A stretch of 64,000 bases of DNA from Bradyrhizobium sp. ORS 285 (GTDB taxonomy: Bacteria; Pseudomonadota; Alphaproteobacteria; Rhizobiales; Xanthobacteraceae). A program made the position numbers and the translations under genes. Below, piece by piece: positions 56,358 through 64,000 of the stretch; the stretch's first letter is position 1; each line of letters begins with the position of its first letter. Location: positions 7,367,001-7,431,000 of the forward strand of contig NZ_LT859959.1 in the NCBI RefSeq assembly GCF_900176205.1. The letters run 5' to 3'. A model generated the notes under the pieces. That model did no database searches. It was not told the DNA's origin and saw nothing but the letters and a program-made list of their open reading frames with translations.

Positions 56358-56726
56358 TCAGGACCGCGTCGCCTGCCACCGCCCGCTGCAGGTGCCGGAC
56401 GAGCCCTTGCCGCTCCAGCGGCCTAAGCCGGACGAGTCGCCCAGCCGCCCGTGACCGCTGGCTGAGGAGCCGCCCTGCGAGACCCGCACCGTGACGGCGC
56501 CGCCGCGGCCGACCGTGCCGGTGATGTTGGCGGAGCCGGCCGAGGTCACGCGGCCGCCGCTGATCTGCACCGGGAAGCTGTAGCCCTGGTCGCAGCTGCC
56601 GGCCTCGGTGATGATCAGGACGGTCCAGGGACCATCGAACCCGGCGGCGTGGGCCGGGGCGGAATGAGAGACGGCGGTCGCGGCCAGGACAGCGGCGACG
56701 GCAGCGGGACGGATGATGCGGACCAT
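56358..56726 (-). CDS. Small secreted hypothetical protein
   Basis: A 122-residue protein with a clear signal peptide (AAVAAVLAATAVSHSAPAHA) and a mature part rich in Gly and Ser. It has two cysteines (AGSCDQGYSF and GTCSGRWQA) and beta-strand-like repeats (ISGGRVTSAGSANITGTVGRGGAVTVRV). Similar small exported proteins are frequent in Bradyrhizobium; function unknown. It lies opposite to and between infC and rpmI, which are normally adjacent in an operon. The ATG at 56726 begins MVRIIRPAAV. Confidence 0.82.
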   Translation of the reverse strand: MVRIIRPAAVAAVLAATAVSHSAPAHAAGFDGPWTVLIITEAGSCDQGYSFPVQISGGRVTSAGSANITGTVGRGGAVTVRVSQGGSSASGHGRLGDSSGLGRWSGKGSSGTCSGRWQATRS

Positions 56727-56988
56727 GAGCGGACCCCGGCTGGTTAACGAAAGCTGATCATGGGTCGGAATAGCTGATTCCATGGTTCGACGTTGCCAAG
56801 TTCGATCGTCTCTGGCATAAGCGCGGCCTTCGTCGCCCGGCTGATCAAGGGCTGCCGTGGCGATGTCCCTGTGCGGGTGGATCCTCGTTTGGGTCCGAAA
56901 CCTGAGCACAACCAACGCTCTAACGAGCATTTTCGCCTGACGGCGCCGCTTTCGCGGGCGGCTTGCCGTTGGCATCAAGGAGAGCCAA

Positions 56989-57189
56989 ATGCCCAAGCTG
57001 AAGACCAAATCCGGCGCCAAAAAGCGCTTCAAGGTGACGGGGACCGGCAAGGTCATGCACGCTCAGCGCGGTAAGCGCCACGGCATGATCAAGCGGACCA
57101 AGAAGCAGATCCGGCAGCTGCGCGGCACCCGCGTGCTGTTCAAGACCGACGGCGACAACGTCAAGAAGTACTTCTTGCCGAACGCCTGA
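56989..57189 (+). CDS. rpmI: 50S ribosomal protein L35
   Basis: A 66-residue basic ribosomal protein: [22 protein letters not shown] and [18 protein letters not shown] are diagnostic of L35. A good AAGGAG site lies just upstream. It begins the rpmI-rplT pair; the 260-bp upstream gap to the secreted-protein gene must hold the promoter. Confidence 0.98.
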   Translation: MPKLKTKSGAKKRFKVTGTGKVMHAQRGKRHGMIKRTKKQIRQLRGTRVLFKTDGDNVKKYFLPNA

Positions 57190-57260
57190 CCGGCCTCTCG
57201 CTTCCGAACCCGGCCGCGCACGGCGCGGCTCGTCATCACCTCTGAACAAGGATTTCCGTC

Positions 57261-57620
57261 ATGTCTCGCGTCAAACGCGGTGTGACCGCCCACGCCAAGC
57301 ACAAGAAGGTCTATAAGGCCGCCAAGGGTTTCTACGGCCGCCGCAAGAACACCATTCGCGCCGCCAAGGCCGCCGTCGAGAAGGCCGGCCAGTATGCGTT
57401 CCGCGATCGCAAGCGCAAGAAGCGCACCTTCCGCGCGCTCTGGATCCAGCGCCTGAACGCCGCCGTGCGTCCGTTCGAGCTCACCTACAGCCGATTTATC
57501 GACGGCCTGTCCAAGTCCGGCATCACCGTCGACCGCAAGGTGCTGTCGGATCTCGCGATCAACGAGCCCGCCGCGTTCGAGGCGATCGTTGTGAAGGCCA
57601 AGGCAGCGCTCGCCGCCTGA
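57261..57620 (+). CDS. rplT: 50S ribosomal protein L20
   Basis: A 119-residue ribosomal protein needed early in 50S assembly. [30 protein letters not shown] and the C-terminal [21 protein letters not shown] are typical. In many bacteria L20 represses its own operon by binding the mRNA leader; I did not find a clear mimic structure here. A terminator-like hairpin follows before pheS. Confidence 0.98.
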   Translation: MSRVKRGVTAHAKHKKVYKAAKGFYGRRKNTIRAAKAAVEKAGQYAFRDRKRKKRTFRALWIQRLNAAVRPFELTYSRFIDGLSKSGITVDRKVLSDLAINEPAAFEAIVVKAKAALAA

Positions 57621-57649
57621 TCGCCTTCCGCATCGTGAGGACTTCAAAA

Positions 57650-57677
57650 GCGGCCGACGCTCTCGGCCGCTTTTTGC
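57650..57677 (+). terminator. Terminator or attenuator between rplT and pheS
   Basis: AGCGGCCGA and TCGGCCGCT pair over CGCTC and run into five T residues, 30 bp after the rplT stop. It would end the ribosomal-protein transcript or attenuate entry into pheS. Confidence 0.88.
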
Positions 57678-57763
57678 TGTCTTGTCACATCGCTGCTTTC
57701 GCTTGACCCCTGTCGCCGTCGCGGCGACAACCCAGCCGCCTTTGCCCCGCGGAGATCTTGCCC

Positions 57764-58846
57764 GTGTCCGACCTCGCCTCGCTCGAAACCTCGATCCTCG
57801 ACCAGATCGCCGCCGCCGGCGACGAAGCCGCGCTGGAAGCGGTGCGCGTCGCCGCCCTCGGCAAGAAGGGCTCGATCTCGGCGCTGCTCGCCACGCTCGG
57901 CAAGATGTCGCCGGACGAGCGCAAGACGCAAGGCGCCGCGATCAACCTCGCCAAGGACAAGGTCACGCAGGCGCTCTCCGCGCGCCGCGAGGTGCTGAAG
58001 GCCGCCGCGCTCGACGCGCGCCTCGCCGCCGAGACCATCGACGTCACCCTGCCCTTGCAGGATACGCCGGCCGACACCGGCCGCATCCATCCGCTCAGCC
58101 AGGTGATGGACGAACTGACCACGATCTTCGCCGACATGGGCTTCTCGATCGCCGAAGGCCCCGATGTCGAAACCGACGACTACAACTTCACCAAGCTGAA
58201 TTTCCCGGAAGGCCACCCCGCACGCGAGATGCACGACACCTTCTTCTTCAATCCGAAGGAGGACGGCTCGCGCATGCTGCTGCGGACCCACACCTCGCCG
58301 GTGCAGGTGCGCACGATGTTGACCCAGAAGCCGCCGATCCGCGTGATCTGCCCGGGCCGCACCTACCGCATCGATTCGGACGCGACCCACACGCCGCAAT
58401 TCCACCAGGTCGAGGGCCTCGTCATCGACAAGGGCTCGCATCTCGGCCACCTCAAATGGATCCTGCACGAGTTCTGCAAGGCGTTCTTCGAGGTCGACCA
58501 CATCAACATGAAATTCCGGCCGTCGTTCTTCCCGTTCACCGAGCCGTCGCTGGAAGTCGACATCCAGTGCCGCCGCGACAAGGGCGAGATCCGCTTCGGC
58601 GAGGGCGAGGACTGGCTGGAGATTCTCGGCTGCGGCATGGTGCATCCGAACGTCCTGCGCGCCTGCGGCATCGATCCCGACGAATATCAAGGCTTCGCCT
58701 GGGGCATGGGCATCGACCGCATCGCGATGCTGAAATACGGCATGAGCGATCTGCGCCAGCTGTTCGAAGGCGACGTCCGCTGGCTGTCGCATTACGGCTT
58801 CAAGCCGCTGGAGGTGCCGACCCTGGCGGGAGGATTGAGCACGTGA
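57764..58846 (+). CDS. pheS: Phenylalanine-tRNA ligase alpha subunit
   Basis: PheS carries the class II catalytic core of the heterotetrameric enzyme. The coiled-coil N-terminus is followed by motif 2 ([12 protein letters not shown] with RTHTSPVQ before it) and motif 3 ([13 protein letters not shown]). The 360-residue length is standard. The GTG at 57764 lies 9 bases after GGAG and gives [14 protein letters not shown]; a TTG at 57758 is too close to the site. Its operon partner pheT is separated from it by two accessory genes. Confidence 0.97.
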   Translation: MSDLASLETSILDQIAAAGDEAALEAVRVAALGKKGSISALLATLGKMSPDERKTQGAAINLAKDKVTQALSARREVLKAAALDARLAAETIDVTLPLQDTPADTGRIHPLSQVMDELTTIFADMGFSIAEGPDVETDDYNFTKLNFPEGHPAREMHDTFFFNPKEDGSRMLLRTHTSPVQVRTMLTQKPPIRVICPGRTYRIDSDATHTPQFHQVEGLVIDKGSHLGHLKWILHEFCKAFFEVDHINMKFRPSFFPFTEPSLEVDIQCRRDKGEIRFGEGEDWLEILGCGMVHPNVLRACGIDPDEYQGFAWGMGIDRIAMLKYGMSDLRQLFEGDVRWLSHYGFKPLEVPTLAGGLST

Positions 58847-58862
58847 GCGAGAGGAGAGTTGG

Positions 58863-59156
58863 ATGAATCTCGATGACGTCAAGAGCCTCACGGAAAAGAC
58901 GCTGGCGGATCTGCTCGGCCAATACGGTTTCGACCACGTCGATCTGGTCCCCGGCAAGGATCATGACGATGAGGACGCGCTGTTTCTGACCGCAAACTAC
59001 CGGGGTGGATCGACCCTTCCGGGCGGAGACGTGCTCGTCGGAGCGCTCACGGCCTTGCGAACCACGCTGCAGAAATCGGGTGAAAGCCGGTTCCCGTATC
59101 TGACTCATCACGTCGAGGGCGAGGAGGAATACGAGGAAGAGGAAACCGGGGAATGA
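58863..59156 (+). CDS. Small acidic protein, candidate partner of the HEPN-like protein
   Basis: A 97-residue protein with no family I can name. It begins MNLDDVKSLTEKTLADLLGQYG, has a mixed alpha/beta middle (VDLVPGKDHDDEDALFLTANYRGG) and ends in an extremely acidic tail ([13 protein letters not shown]). It starts 16 bp after the pheS stop behind AGGAG. Its stop overlaps the next start (ATGA). A small acidic gene placed just before a HEPN gene fits an antitoxin, but that is inference from arrangement and charge. Confidence 0.8.
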   Translation: MNLDDVKSLTEKTLADLLGQYGFDHVDLVPGKDHDDEDALFLTANYRGGSTLPGGDVLVGALTALRTTLQKSGESRFPYLTHHVEGEEEYEEEETGE

Positions 59157-59626
59157 GCGTCGTCGAAGGCAGGTTGATCGAGGTTGCGCAAGACCTCTGT
59201 CGCCGGACCGGGCGTCGGCCCCGGGAGGCCTTCATGCGCCGCGCGGTGAGCACCGCTTACTATGCGATGTTTCATGCACTGTGCCGGCTTTGCGCCGATA
59301 CCTTGATCGGCGGCACGCATTCGAAGAGTGATGCCTGGAGCCGTGTTTATCGCGGACTGAGCCACACGAGCACCAAGAAGACGCTTACGAACCAAAAAGA
59401 TCTCGCGGATCTCCCGTCTGCCGTCGCCAGCTACGGTGTCGTCTTCGCTCTTCTGCAGCAGGAGCGCGAGACCGCAGACTATGATCCTGCGCCATTTCGG
59501 CGATATTTCGTCGAGACGGAAACCCTGGTCAACCAGGCCTCCAGCGCAATTGCTGACCTCGGTCGTCTCGATGATGAGAACCGGAGAAAACTGGCAGCGA
59601 TGCTGCTCATAAGGGCTCGACAATGA
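59153..59626 (+). CDS. HEPN-like domain protein
   Basis: A 157-residue helical protein. [26 protein letters not shown] is the helix pair typical of HEPN/UPF0332-type proteins, many of which are toxin RNases. A candidate RX4-6H catalytic motif is R64-VYRGLS-H71 in [11 protein letters not shown]. It is joined to the preceding acidic gene and to pheT by 4-base ATGA overlaps at both ends, so it is translated within the pheS-pheT message. Activity is not established; a housekeeping or domesticated role is equally possible. Confidence 0.82.
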   Translation: MSVVEGRLIEVAQDLCRRTGRRPREAFMRRAVSTAYYAMFHALCRLCADTLIGGTHSKSDAWSRVYRGLSHTSTKKTLTNQKDLADLPSAVASYGVVFALLQQERETADYDPAPFRRYFVETETLVNQASSAIADLGRLDDENRRKLAAMLLIRARQ

Positions 59627-62031
59627 AATTCACGCTGTCCTGGCTGAAGGACCATCTCGACACCGATGAGCCGGTGGAGAAGCTCGCCGACAAGCTCACC
59701 ATGATCGGCCTCGAGGTCGAGCATCTCGAGGACAAGGCGAAGCTGCTCGCGCCGTATAAAATCGCGCGCGTCGTCTCCGCCGAGCAGCATCCCAACGCGG
59801 ACCGGCTGCGCGTCTGCATGGTCGACACCGGCGACGGTGGCGCACCGGTGCAGGTCGTGTGCGGGGCGCCGAATGCGCGCGCGGGGCTGGTGTCGGTGTT
59901 CTCGCCGCCGGGCACCTACATTCCCGGCAAGAACATTACGCTGTCGGTCGGCACGATCAGAGGCGTCGAGAGTCGCGGCATGCTGTGCTCGGCGGCCGAG
60001 CTGCAGATCTCGGACGATCACGACGGCATCATGGAGCTGCCGGCGGATGCGCCGATCGGCAACCCCTATGCGGAATGGGCCGGGCTCGGCGATCCCCAGT
60101 TCGAGATCAATCTGACGCCGAACCGTCAGGACTGCACCGGCGTGCACGGCATCGCGCGCGACCTCGCCGCCGCCGACATGGGCAAGCTCAAGGACCCCGG
60201 CGTCAAGCCGATCAAGGGCGAATTCCCCTGCCCCGTAAAGGTCGCGGTGGAAGATGACAAGCTGTGTCCGGGCTTCGCGCTGCGGCTGGTGCGCGGCGTC
60301 AAGAACGGCCCGTCGCCGAAATGGCTGCAGCAGCGCCTGACCTCGATCGGACTGCGTCCGATCAATGCGCTGGTCGACATCACCAACTACATGACCTTCG
60401 ACCGCGCGCGTCCGCTGCACGTGTTCGACGCCAAGAAGGTCAAGGGCAATCTGGTCGTCCGCCGCGCGCGCGATGGCGAGACCCTGCTCGCGCTCGACGG
60501 CCGCACCTACACGCTCGACCCGTCGATGTGCATCATCGCCGACGATGCCGGCGTCGAATCGCTCGCCGGCATCATGGGCGGCGAGGCTTCGGGCTGCGAC
60601 GCTGATACCACCGACGTGCTGATCGAATCGGCGCTGTGGAACGAGATCAACATCGCCCAGACCGGCCGCAAGCTCGGCATCAATTCCGACGCGCGCTATC
60701 GGTTCGAGCGTGGCGTCGATCCGGCGTTCATGGTGCCGGGCCTGGAGATGGCGACCAAGCTGGTGCTCGAGCTCTGCGGCGGCACGCCGTCGGAGAACGT
60801 CATCGTCGGCAACGCCTATGGCGACGACCGCATCATCGACTTTCCGATCTCCGAGGTGAAGCGCCTCGCCGGCATCGAGGTGCCCTTCCCGGAGATGCGG
60901 CGGATCCTGACCCATCTCGGCTTCACGCTGGCCGGCACCGGCTCGGTCATGAAGGTCGCGGTGCCCTCATGGCGCAGCGACGTCCATGGCAAGGCCGACA
61001 TCGTCGAGGAAATCGTTCGCATCGTCGGCGTCGACAAGGTGCCGATGACGCCGTTCGAGCGTGGCGATGCGCCGCGCAAGCCGGTGCTGACGCCGCTGCA
61101 GCTGCGGACCCGCCGCGCCAAGCGTGCGCTGGCGGCGCGCGGCATGGTCGAGGCCGTCACCTGGTCGTTCATCTCCAAGCCGGCGGCGGAATTGTTCGGT
61201 GGCGGCAAGACGGAGCTCGCGCTCGCCAACCCGATTGCATCGGATCTCTCCGACATGCGTCCCAGCCTGCTGCCGGGCCTGATCGCGACCGTGCAGGCCA
61301 ACGCAGATCGCGGCTTCGGCGACGCCGCGATCTTCGAGGTCGGCCAGATCTTCAAGGGCGACCGCCCGGAGGATCAGTTCGTCGCTGCGAGCGGCATCCG
61401 CCGCGGCATCGCGTCGTCGAAGGGTCTCGGCCGGCATTGGACCGGCTCGCAACCGGCGAACGCGTATGACGCCAAGGCCGATGCGCTCGCGGTGCTCGCG
61501 GCCGCCGGCGCGCCGATGGCATCGCTGCAGATCGTCAGCGGCGGTCCGGCCTGGATGCATCCGGGTCGCTCCGGCACGATCCAGATGGGACCGCAGAACG
61601 TGCTCGGACATTTCGGCGAGTTGCATCCGCGCACGCTGGAGGCGCTGAAGGCTGACGGTCCGCTGGTCGCGTTCGAGGTCATCCTCGACCGTATTCCCGC
61701 CGCGAAGGCCAAGCCGACCCGCGCCAAGCCGGTGCTGGAGCTCTCGGCGTTCCAGCCGGTGTCGCGCGACTTCGCCTTCATCGTCGATCGCAAGGTCAAG
61801 GCCGGCGATATCGTGAAGGCGGCGCAGGGCGTCGACAAGAAGCTGATCAGCGACGTCACTGTGTTCGACATCTATGAGGGCAAGGGCATCGAGGACGGCA
61901 AGAAGTCGGTCGCGATCGCCGTCACCCTCCAGCCGCGCGACAAGACCATGACGGACGAGGAAATCGACGCCGTCGCGGCGAAGATCACCGCGGAGGTGGC
62001 TAAGAAGACCGGCGGCACGCTGCGCGGATGA
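59623..62031 (+). CDS. pheT: Phenylalanine-tRNA ligase beta subunit
   Basis: An 802-residue PheT. The N-terminal tRNA-binding EMAP-like domain ([30 protein letters not shown]) is followed by B3/B4 editing domains ([36 protein letters not shown]), B5, and a C-terminal ferredoxin-like anticodon domain ([16 protein letters not shown]). It edits Tyr-tRNAPhe and completes PheRS. Its ATG overlaps the HEPN gene stop, and its own stop overlaps the next permease start. Confidence 0.97.
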   Translation: MKFTLSWLKDHLDTDEPVEKLADKLTMIGLEVEHLEDKAKLLAPYKIARVVSAEQHPNADRLRVCMVDTGDGGAPVQVVCGAPNARAGLVSVFSPPGTYIPGKNITLSVGTIRGVESRGMLCSAAELQISDDHDGIMELPADAPIGNPYAEWAGLGDPQFEINLTPNRQDCTGVHGIARDLAAADMGKLKDPGVKPIKGEFPCPVKVAVEDDKLCPGFALRLVRGVKNGPSPKWLQQRLTSIGLRPINALVDITNYMTFDRARPLHVFDAKKVKGNLVVRRARDGETLLALDGRTYTLDPSMCIIADDAGVESLAGIMGGEASGCDADTTDVLIESALWNEINIAQTGRKLGINSDARYRFERGVDPAFMVPGLEMATKLVLELCGGTPSENVIVGNAYGDDRIIDFPISEVKRLAGIEVPFPEMRRILTHLGFTLAGTGSVMKVAVPSWRSDVHGKADIVEEIVRIVGVDKVPMTPFERGDAPRKPVLTPLQLRTRRAKRALAARGMVEAVTWSFISKPAAELFGGGKTELALANPIASDLSDMRPSLLPGLIATVQANADRGFGDAAIFEVGQIFKGDRPEDQFVAASGIRRGIASSKGLGRHWTGSQPANAYDAKADALAVLAAAGAPMASLQIVSGGPAWMHPGRSGTIQMGPQNVLGHFGELHPRTLEALKADGPLVAFEVILDRIPAAKAKPTRAKPVLELSAFQPVSRDFAFIVDRKVKAGDIVKAAQGVDKKLISDVTVFDIYEGKGIEDGKKSVAIAVTLQPRDKTMTDEEIDAVAAKITAEVAKKTGGTLRG

Positions 62032-62804
62032 GCCTCTCCGGGCTCATCCCTGCTGATCTCACCTTGTTCGCAACGATGGCGCTGGCCATCGTCGCCTTCA
62101 TCGCCGCGACCGCGCGCGGCTTCTCCGGCTTCGGCGCGGCGCTGATCTTCATGCCGCTGGCGAGCAGCTTCGCGGCACCGCGCCTCGTCGCGCCGCTGCT
62201 GCTGGTGATCGACTTCGTGGCGATGGCGCCGACGGTGCCCAACGCTTGGCGCAACGCCGACCGCAAGGCGACGGCCGTGATCGTCGCCGGCGCACTGGTC
62301 GGCGTGCCGCTCGGCACCTATTTTCTCACCCGGCTCGATCCGGTGACGGTGCGCTGGATCATCACGGGCTTCGTCATCGCACTGCTGGCGCTGCTGATCT
62401 CGGGCTGGCGCTATCGCGGCAGGGAGTACACGGCTTTGTCGGTCGCCGTCGGCGCGGTCTCGGGCTTCTGCAGCGGCGTGGCGCAGACCGGCGGGCCGCC
62501 CATCGTCGGCTATTGGCTGGGACGGCCGGTTCCGTCGAAGATGGCGCGCGCGAACATCGTGCTGTTCTTCGGGGCGTCGGACTGCTTCGCGATGGTCAGC
62601 TACGCCGCCAGCAGCCTGATCACCTGGGACTCGCTCAAGCTCTCCTTGCTCATTGGCCCGGTGTATGCGGTCGGCGTCGCTTGCGGCGCCTCACTATTCG
62701 GCCGCGCCAGCGAGCGCGTGTTCCGCATCATCTGCTACGCGCTGATTGCCATCGCTGTCATCTTCGGACTCCCGGCTCTCGACGGCGTGCTCGGCCGGGG
62801 CTAG
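62028..62804 (+). CDS. TauE/SafE family sulfite exporter
   Basis: A 258-residue membrane protein of about eight segments. [20 protein letters not shown] and [20 protein letters not shown] are the two half-repeats typical of TauE/SafE (DUF81). Substrates include sulfite, sulfoacetate and other small anions; which one here is unknown. The ATG at 62028 overlaps the pheT stop (ATGA), so it is the last gene of the coupled pheS-to-permease series. Confidence 0.92.
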   Translation: MSLSGLIPADLTLFATMALAIVAFIAATARGFSGFGAALIFMPLASSFAAPRLVAPLLLVIDFVAMAPTVPNAWRNADRKATAVIVAGALVGVPLGTYFLTRLDPVTVRWIITGFVIALLALLISGWRYRGREYTALSVAVGAVSGFCSGVAQTGGPPIVGYWLGRPVPSKMARANIVLFFGASDCFAMVSYAASSLITWDSLKLSLLIGPVYAVGVACGASLFGRASERVFRIICYALIAIAVIFGLPALDGVLGRG

Positions 62805-62837
62805 CGTCCGGGCAACGAGACCGACCGGGAGGACACC

Positions 62838-63782
62838 ATGATCAACCGCCGCACGATGCTGTCGCTTGCGCTGGGCACGGCTGGAGCCGTAGCAGCACCG
62901 TCAGTTTTCGCACAAGGCGCCAAGACCGGCACGCGCATCGTCTTCCTCGGCACCAAGGGCGGCCCGCGGGTCGGCGTCGGCGCGTCGAATCCGGCCAATC
63001 TCGTCGTCGTCAACGGCACGCCGTTCGTGATCGATTGCGGCATGGGCGTCAGCCGCCAGCTCGTCAATGCCGGCGTGCCGATCCCGTCGGTGAAGTACAT
63101 CCTGATCAGCCACCATCACTCCGATCACAATCTCGAATACGGCAATCTGTTCTACAATGCCTGGGCCGCGGGACTGTCGACACCGATCCAGTCTTTCGGA
63201 CCGAAGGGGCTGGAGGCGATGACACGGAGCTTCTGGGAAACCAACAAGTTCGACGTCGACACCCGCATCGATGATGAGGGCCGCCCCGACCCACGGCCGC
63301 TGCTGGTCGCGAAGGACATCGATTCCGACGGCATCGTCGTGAAGACGGCGGACGCAACGGTGACCGCCTTCCGCACGCCGCATCCGCCGATCACCGACAA
63401 TTTTGCCTACAAGTTCGAGACGCCGGACGGCACGATCGTGTTCTCCAGCGACACCGCCTACAACCCGAAGCTCGCGGAGTTTGCGAAGGGCGCTGACGTG
63501 CTGGTGCACGAATGCCTCTACGTGCCGGCGGTCGATCGTCTCGTCCTCAAGACGAAGAACGGCTCGACGTTGAAGAAGCATCTGCTGGAGAGCCACACCA
63601 CCACGGAAGACGTCGGACGCATCGCTGCCGCAGCGGGCGTGAAAGTGCTGGTGCTCAGCCACTTCGTGCCCGGCGATGATCCCGAGGTGACCGACGAGGA
63701 CTGGACCCGCGACGTGAAGAAGAACTACACGGGCCGCATCGTCGTCGCGAAGGACCTGATGGAGCTGAAGCTGCCGGTTTGA
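62838..63782 (+). CDS. Exported MBL-fold metallo-hydrolase
   Basis: A 314-residue metallo-beta-lactamase-fold enzyme close to RNase Z/arylsulfatase-like hydrolases. The zinc motif is H92-x-H94-x-D96-H97 in LISHHHSDH, with later ligands in FSSDTAYN and VLSHFVPG. The N-terminus MINRRTMLSLALGTAGAVAAPSVFAQ is a signal peptide with a twin arginine, so Tat export of the folded metalloenzyme is likely. Being exported, it is not a tRNA-processing RNase Z. It starts 33 bp after the permease gene. A family B palindrome follows. Confidence 0.92.
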   Translation: MINRRTMLSLALGTAGAVAAPSVFAQGAKTGTRIVFLGTKGGPRVGVGASNPANLVVVNGTPFVIDCGMGVSRQLVNAGVPIPSVKYILISHHHSDHNLEYGNLFYNAWAAGLSTPIQSFGPKGLEAMTRSFWETNKFDVDTRIDDEGRPDPRPLLVAKDIDSDGIVVKTADATVTAFRTPHPPITDNFAYKFETPDGTIVFSSDTAYNPKLAEFAKGADVLVHECLYVPAVDRLVLKTKNGSTLKKHLLESHTTTEDVGRIAAAAGVKVLVLSHFVPGDDPEVTDEDWTRDVKKNYTGRIVVAKDLMELKLPV

Positions 63783-63786
63783 GTTC

Positions 63787-63925
63787 CGTAGGGTGGGCAA
63801 AGCAGCCGCCGAAGGCGGTCGCGTGCCCACCGTCGATCCGCGAACTCGTCAGCAAGATGGTGGGCACGGCGCCTCCACGATCTCGGATATGGTCGGAGGG
63901 CGGCTGCGCCTTTGCCCACCCTACG
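63787..63925. repeat. Gene-end palindrome, family B (TGGGCAAAG), copy 4
   Basis: Outer arms CGTAGGGTGGGCAAAGC and CTTTGCCCACCCTACG; inner arms GCGTGCCCACC and GGTGGGCACGGC. It begins 4 bp after the metallo-hydrolase stop, like the other copies in gene 3' flanks. Confidence 0.92.
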
Positions 63926-63940
63926 CGCCTGCGTCCGAGA

Positions 63941-64000
63941 TCAATCCTCCGGCGAGGCTGACCTCACCTTGCGACGACGACCACGCTGGCGCTCGTTCGC
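63941..64000 (-). CDS. Possible 3' end of a gene running in from the right
   Basis: On the minus strand the frame is open from the right edge and ends RQRGRRRKVRSASPED at a TGA (63943-63941). The arginine-rich tail could be the end of an RNA-binding protein. With only 19 codons visible, this is a guess supported mainly by the preceding gene-end palindrome, which elsewhere sits between convergent genes. Confidence 0.3.
   Translation of the reverse strand, partial: ANERQRGRRRKVRSASPED

Overview
The window is GC-rich alphaproteobacterial chromosome, most likely from Bradyrhizobium or a close relative in the Nitrobacteraceae. The signs are gene order (addB-addA-trxA; trpF-trpB-trpA-accD-folC; lptC-lptA-lptB-rpoN-hpf-ptsN), a Hsp20 gene behind a ROSE-like leader and next to a DUF1150 gene, GTG/ATT/TTG-rich starts, and several families of palindromic intergenic repeats. 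The species call is inference; no rRNA gene is present.

Layout. 0-7.8 kb: end of a MurU-like nucleotidyltransferase, the AddAB recombination nuclease and thioredoxin. 8-9.8 kb: a stand-alone ATP-dependent DNA ligase facing a calcineurin-like phosphoesterase. 9.8-17.4 kb (minus strand): folC, accD, trpA, trpB, trpF, lapA, ihfB, sppA, with a DUF559 nuclease gene between two ~50-bp inverted repeats wedged between trpA and trpB. 17.8-22.8 kb (minus): rpsA, cmk and aroA, with a coupled nucleotidyltransferase/unknown pair inside the operon. 22.9-25 kb: a FYDLN_acid protein, tRNA-Ala, a GIY-YIG protein and the divergent ohrR/ohr pair. 25-31.7 kb: a CoA-transferase, the ugpBAEC glycerol-3-phosphate importer behind a PHO-box-like site, and the heat-shock pair. 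31.8-39.6 kb: a GNAT gene, then (minus) ptsN, hpf, rpoN, lptB, lptA, lptC and rnd. 40-43 kb: a DctP/Q/M TRAP transporter. 43.3-50.3 kb: an accessory, partly decayed stretch (periplasmic ClpP-fold protein, immunity-like genes of which one is frameshifted, a dehydrogenase, an IS1182-family element, a ParD-like antitoxin with a lost toxin) ending at the 3' side of tRNA-Leu. 50.5-64 kb: an NDUFA9-like gene, uppP, a GST, queG, a hydrolase, infC, rpmI, rplT, pheS, pheT, a TauE/SafE permease and a metallo-hydrolase; a small acidic protein and a HEPN-like protein sit between pheS and pheT with 4-base overlaps.

The most notable pattern is that toxin-antitoxin-like two-gene modules are embedded, translationally coupled, in two essential operons: nucleotidyltransferase plus partner between aroA and cmk, and acidic protein plus HEPN between pheS and pheT. 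A second pattern is nuclease-family genes beside palindromes: DUF559 between matched inverted repeats, and GIY-YIG beside a palindrome that grows out of the tRNA-Ala CCA end. The same hairpin, with two compensatory base-pair changes and the same two mismatches, follows tRNA-Leu. Four copies of a gene-end palindrome (TGGGCAAAG family) are spread through the window.
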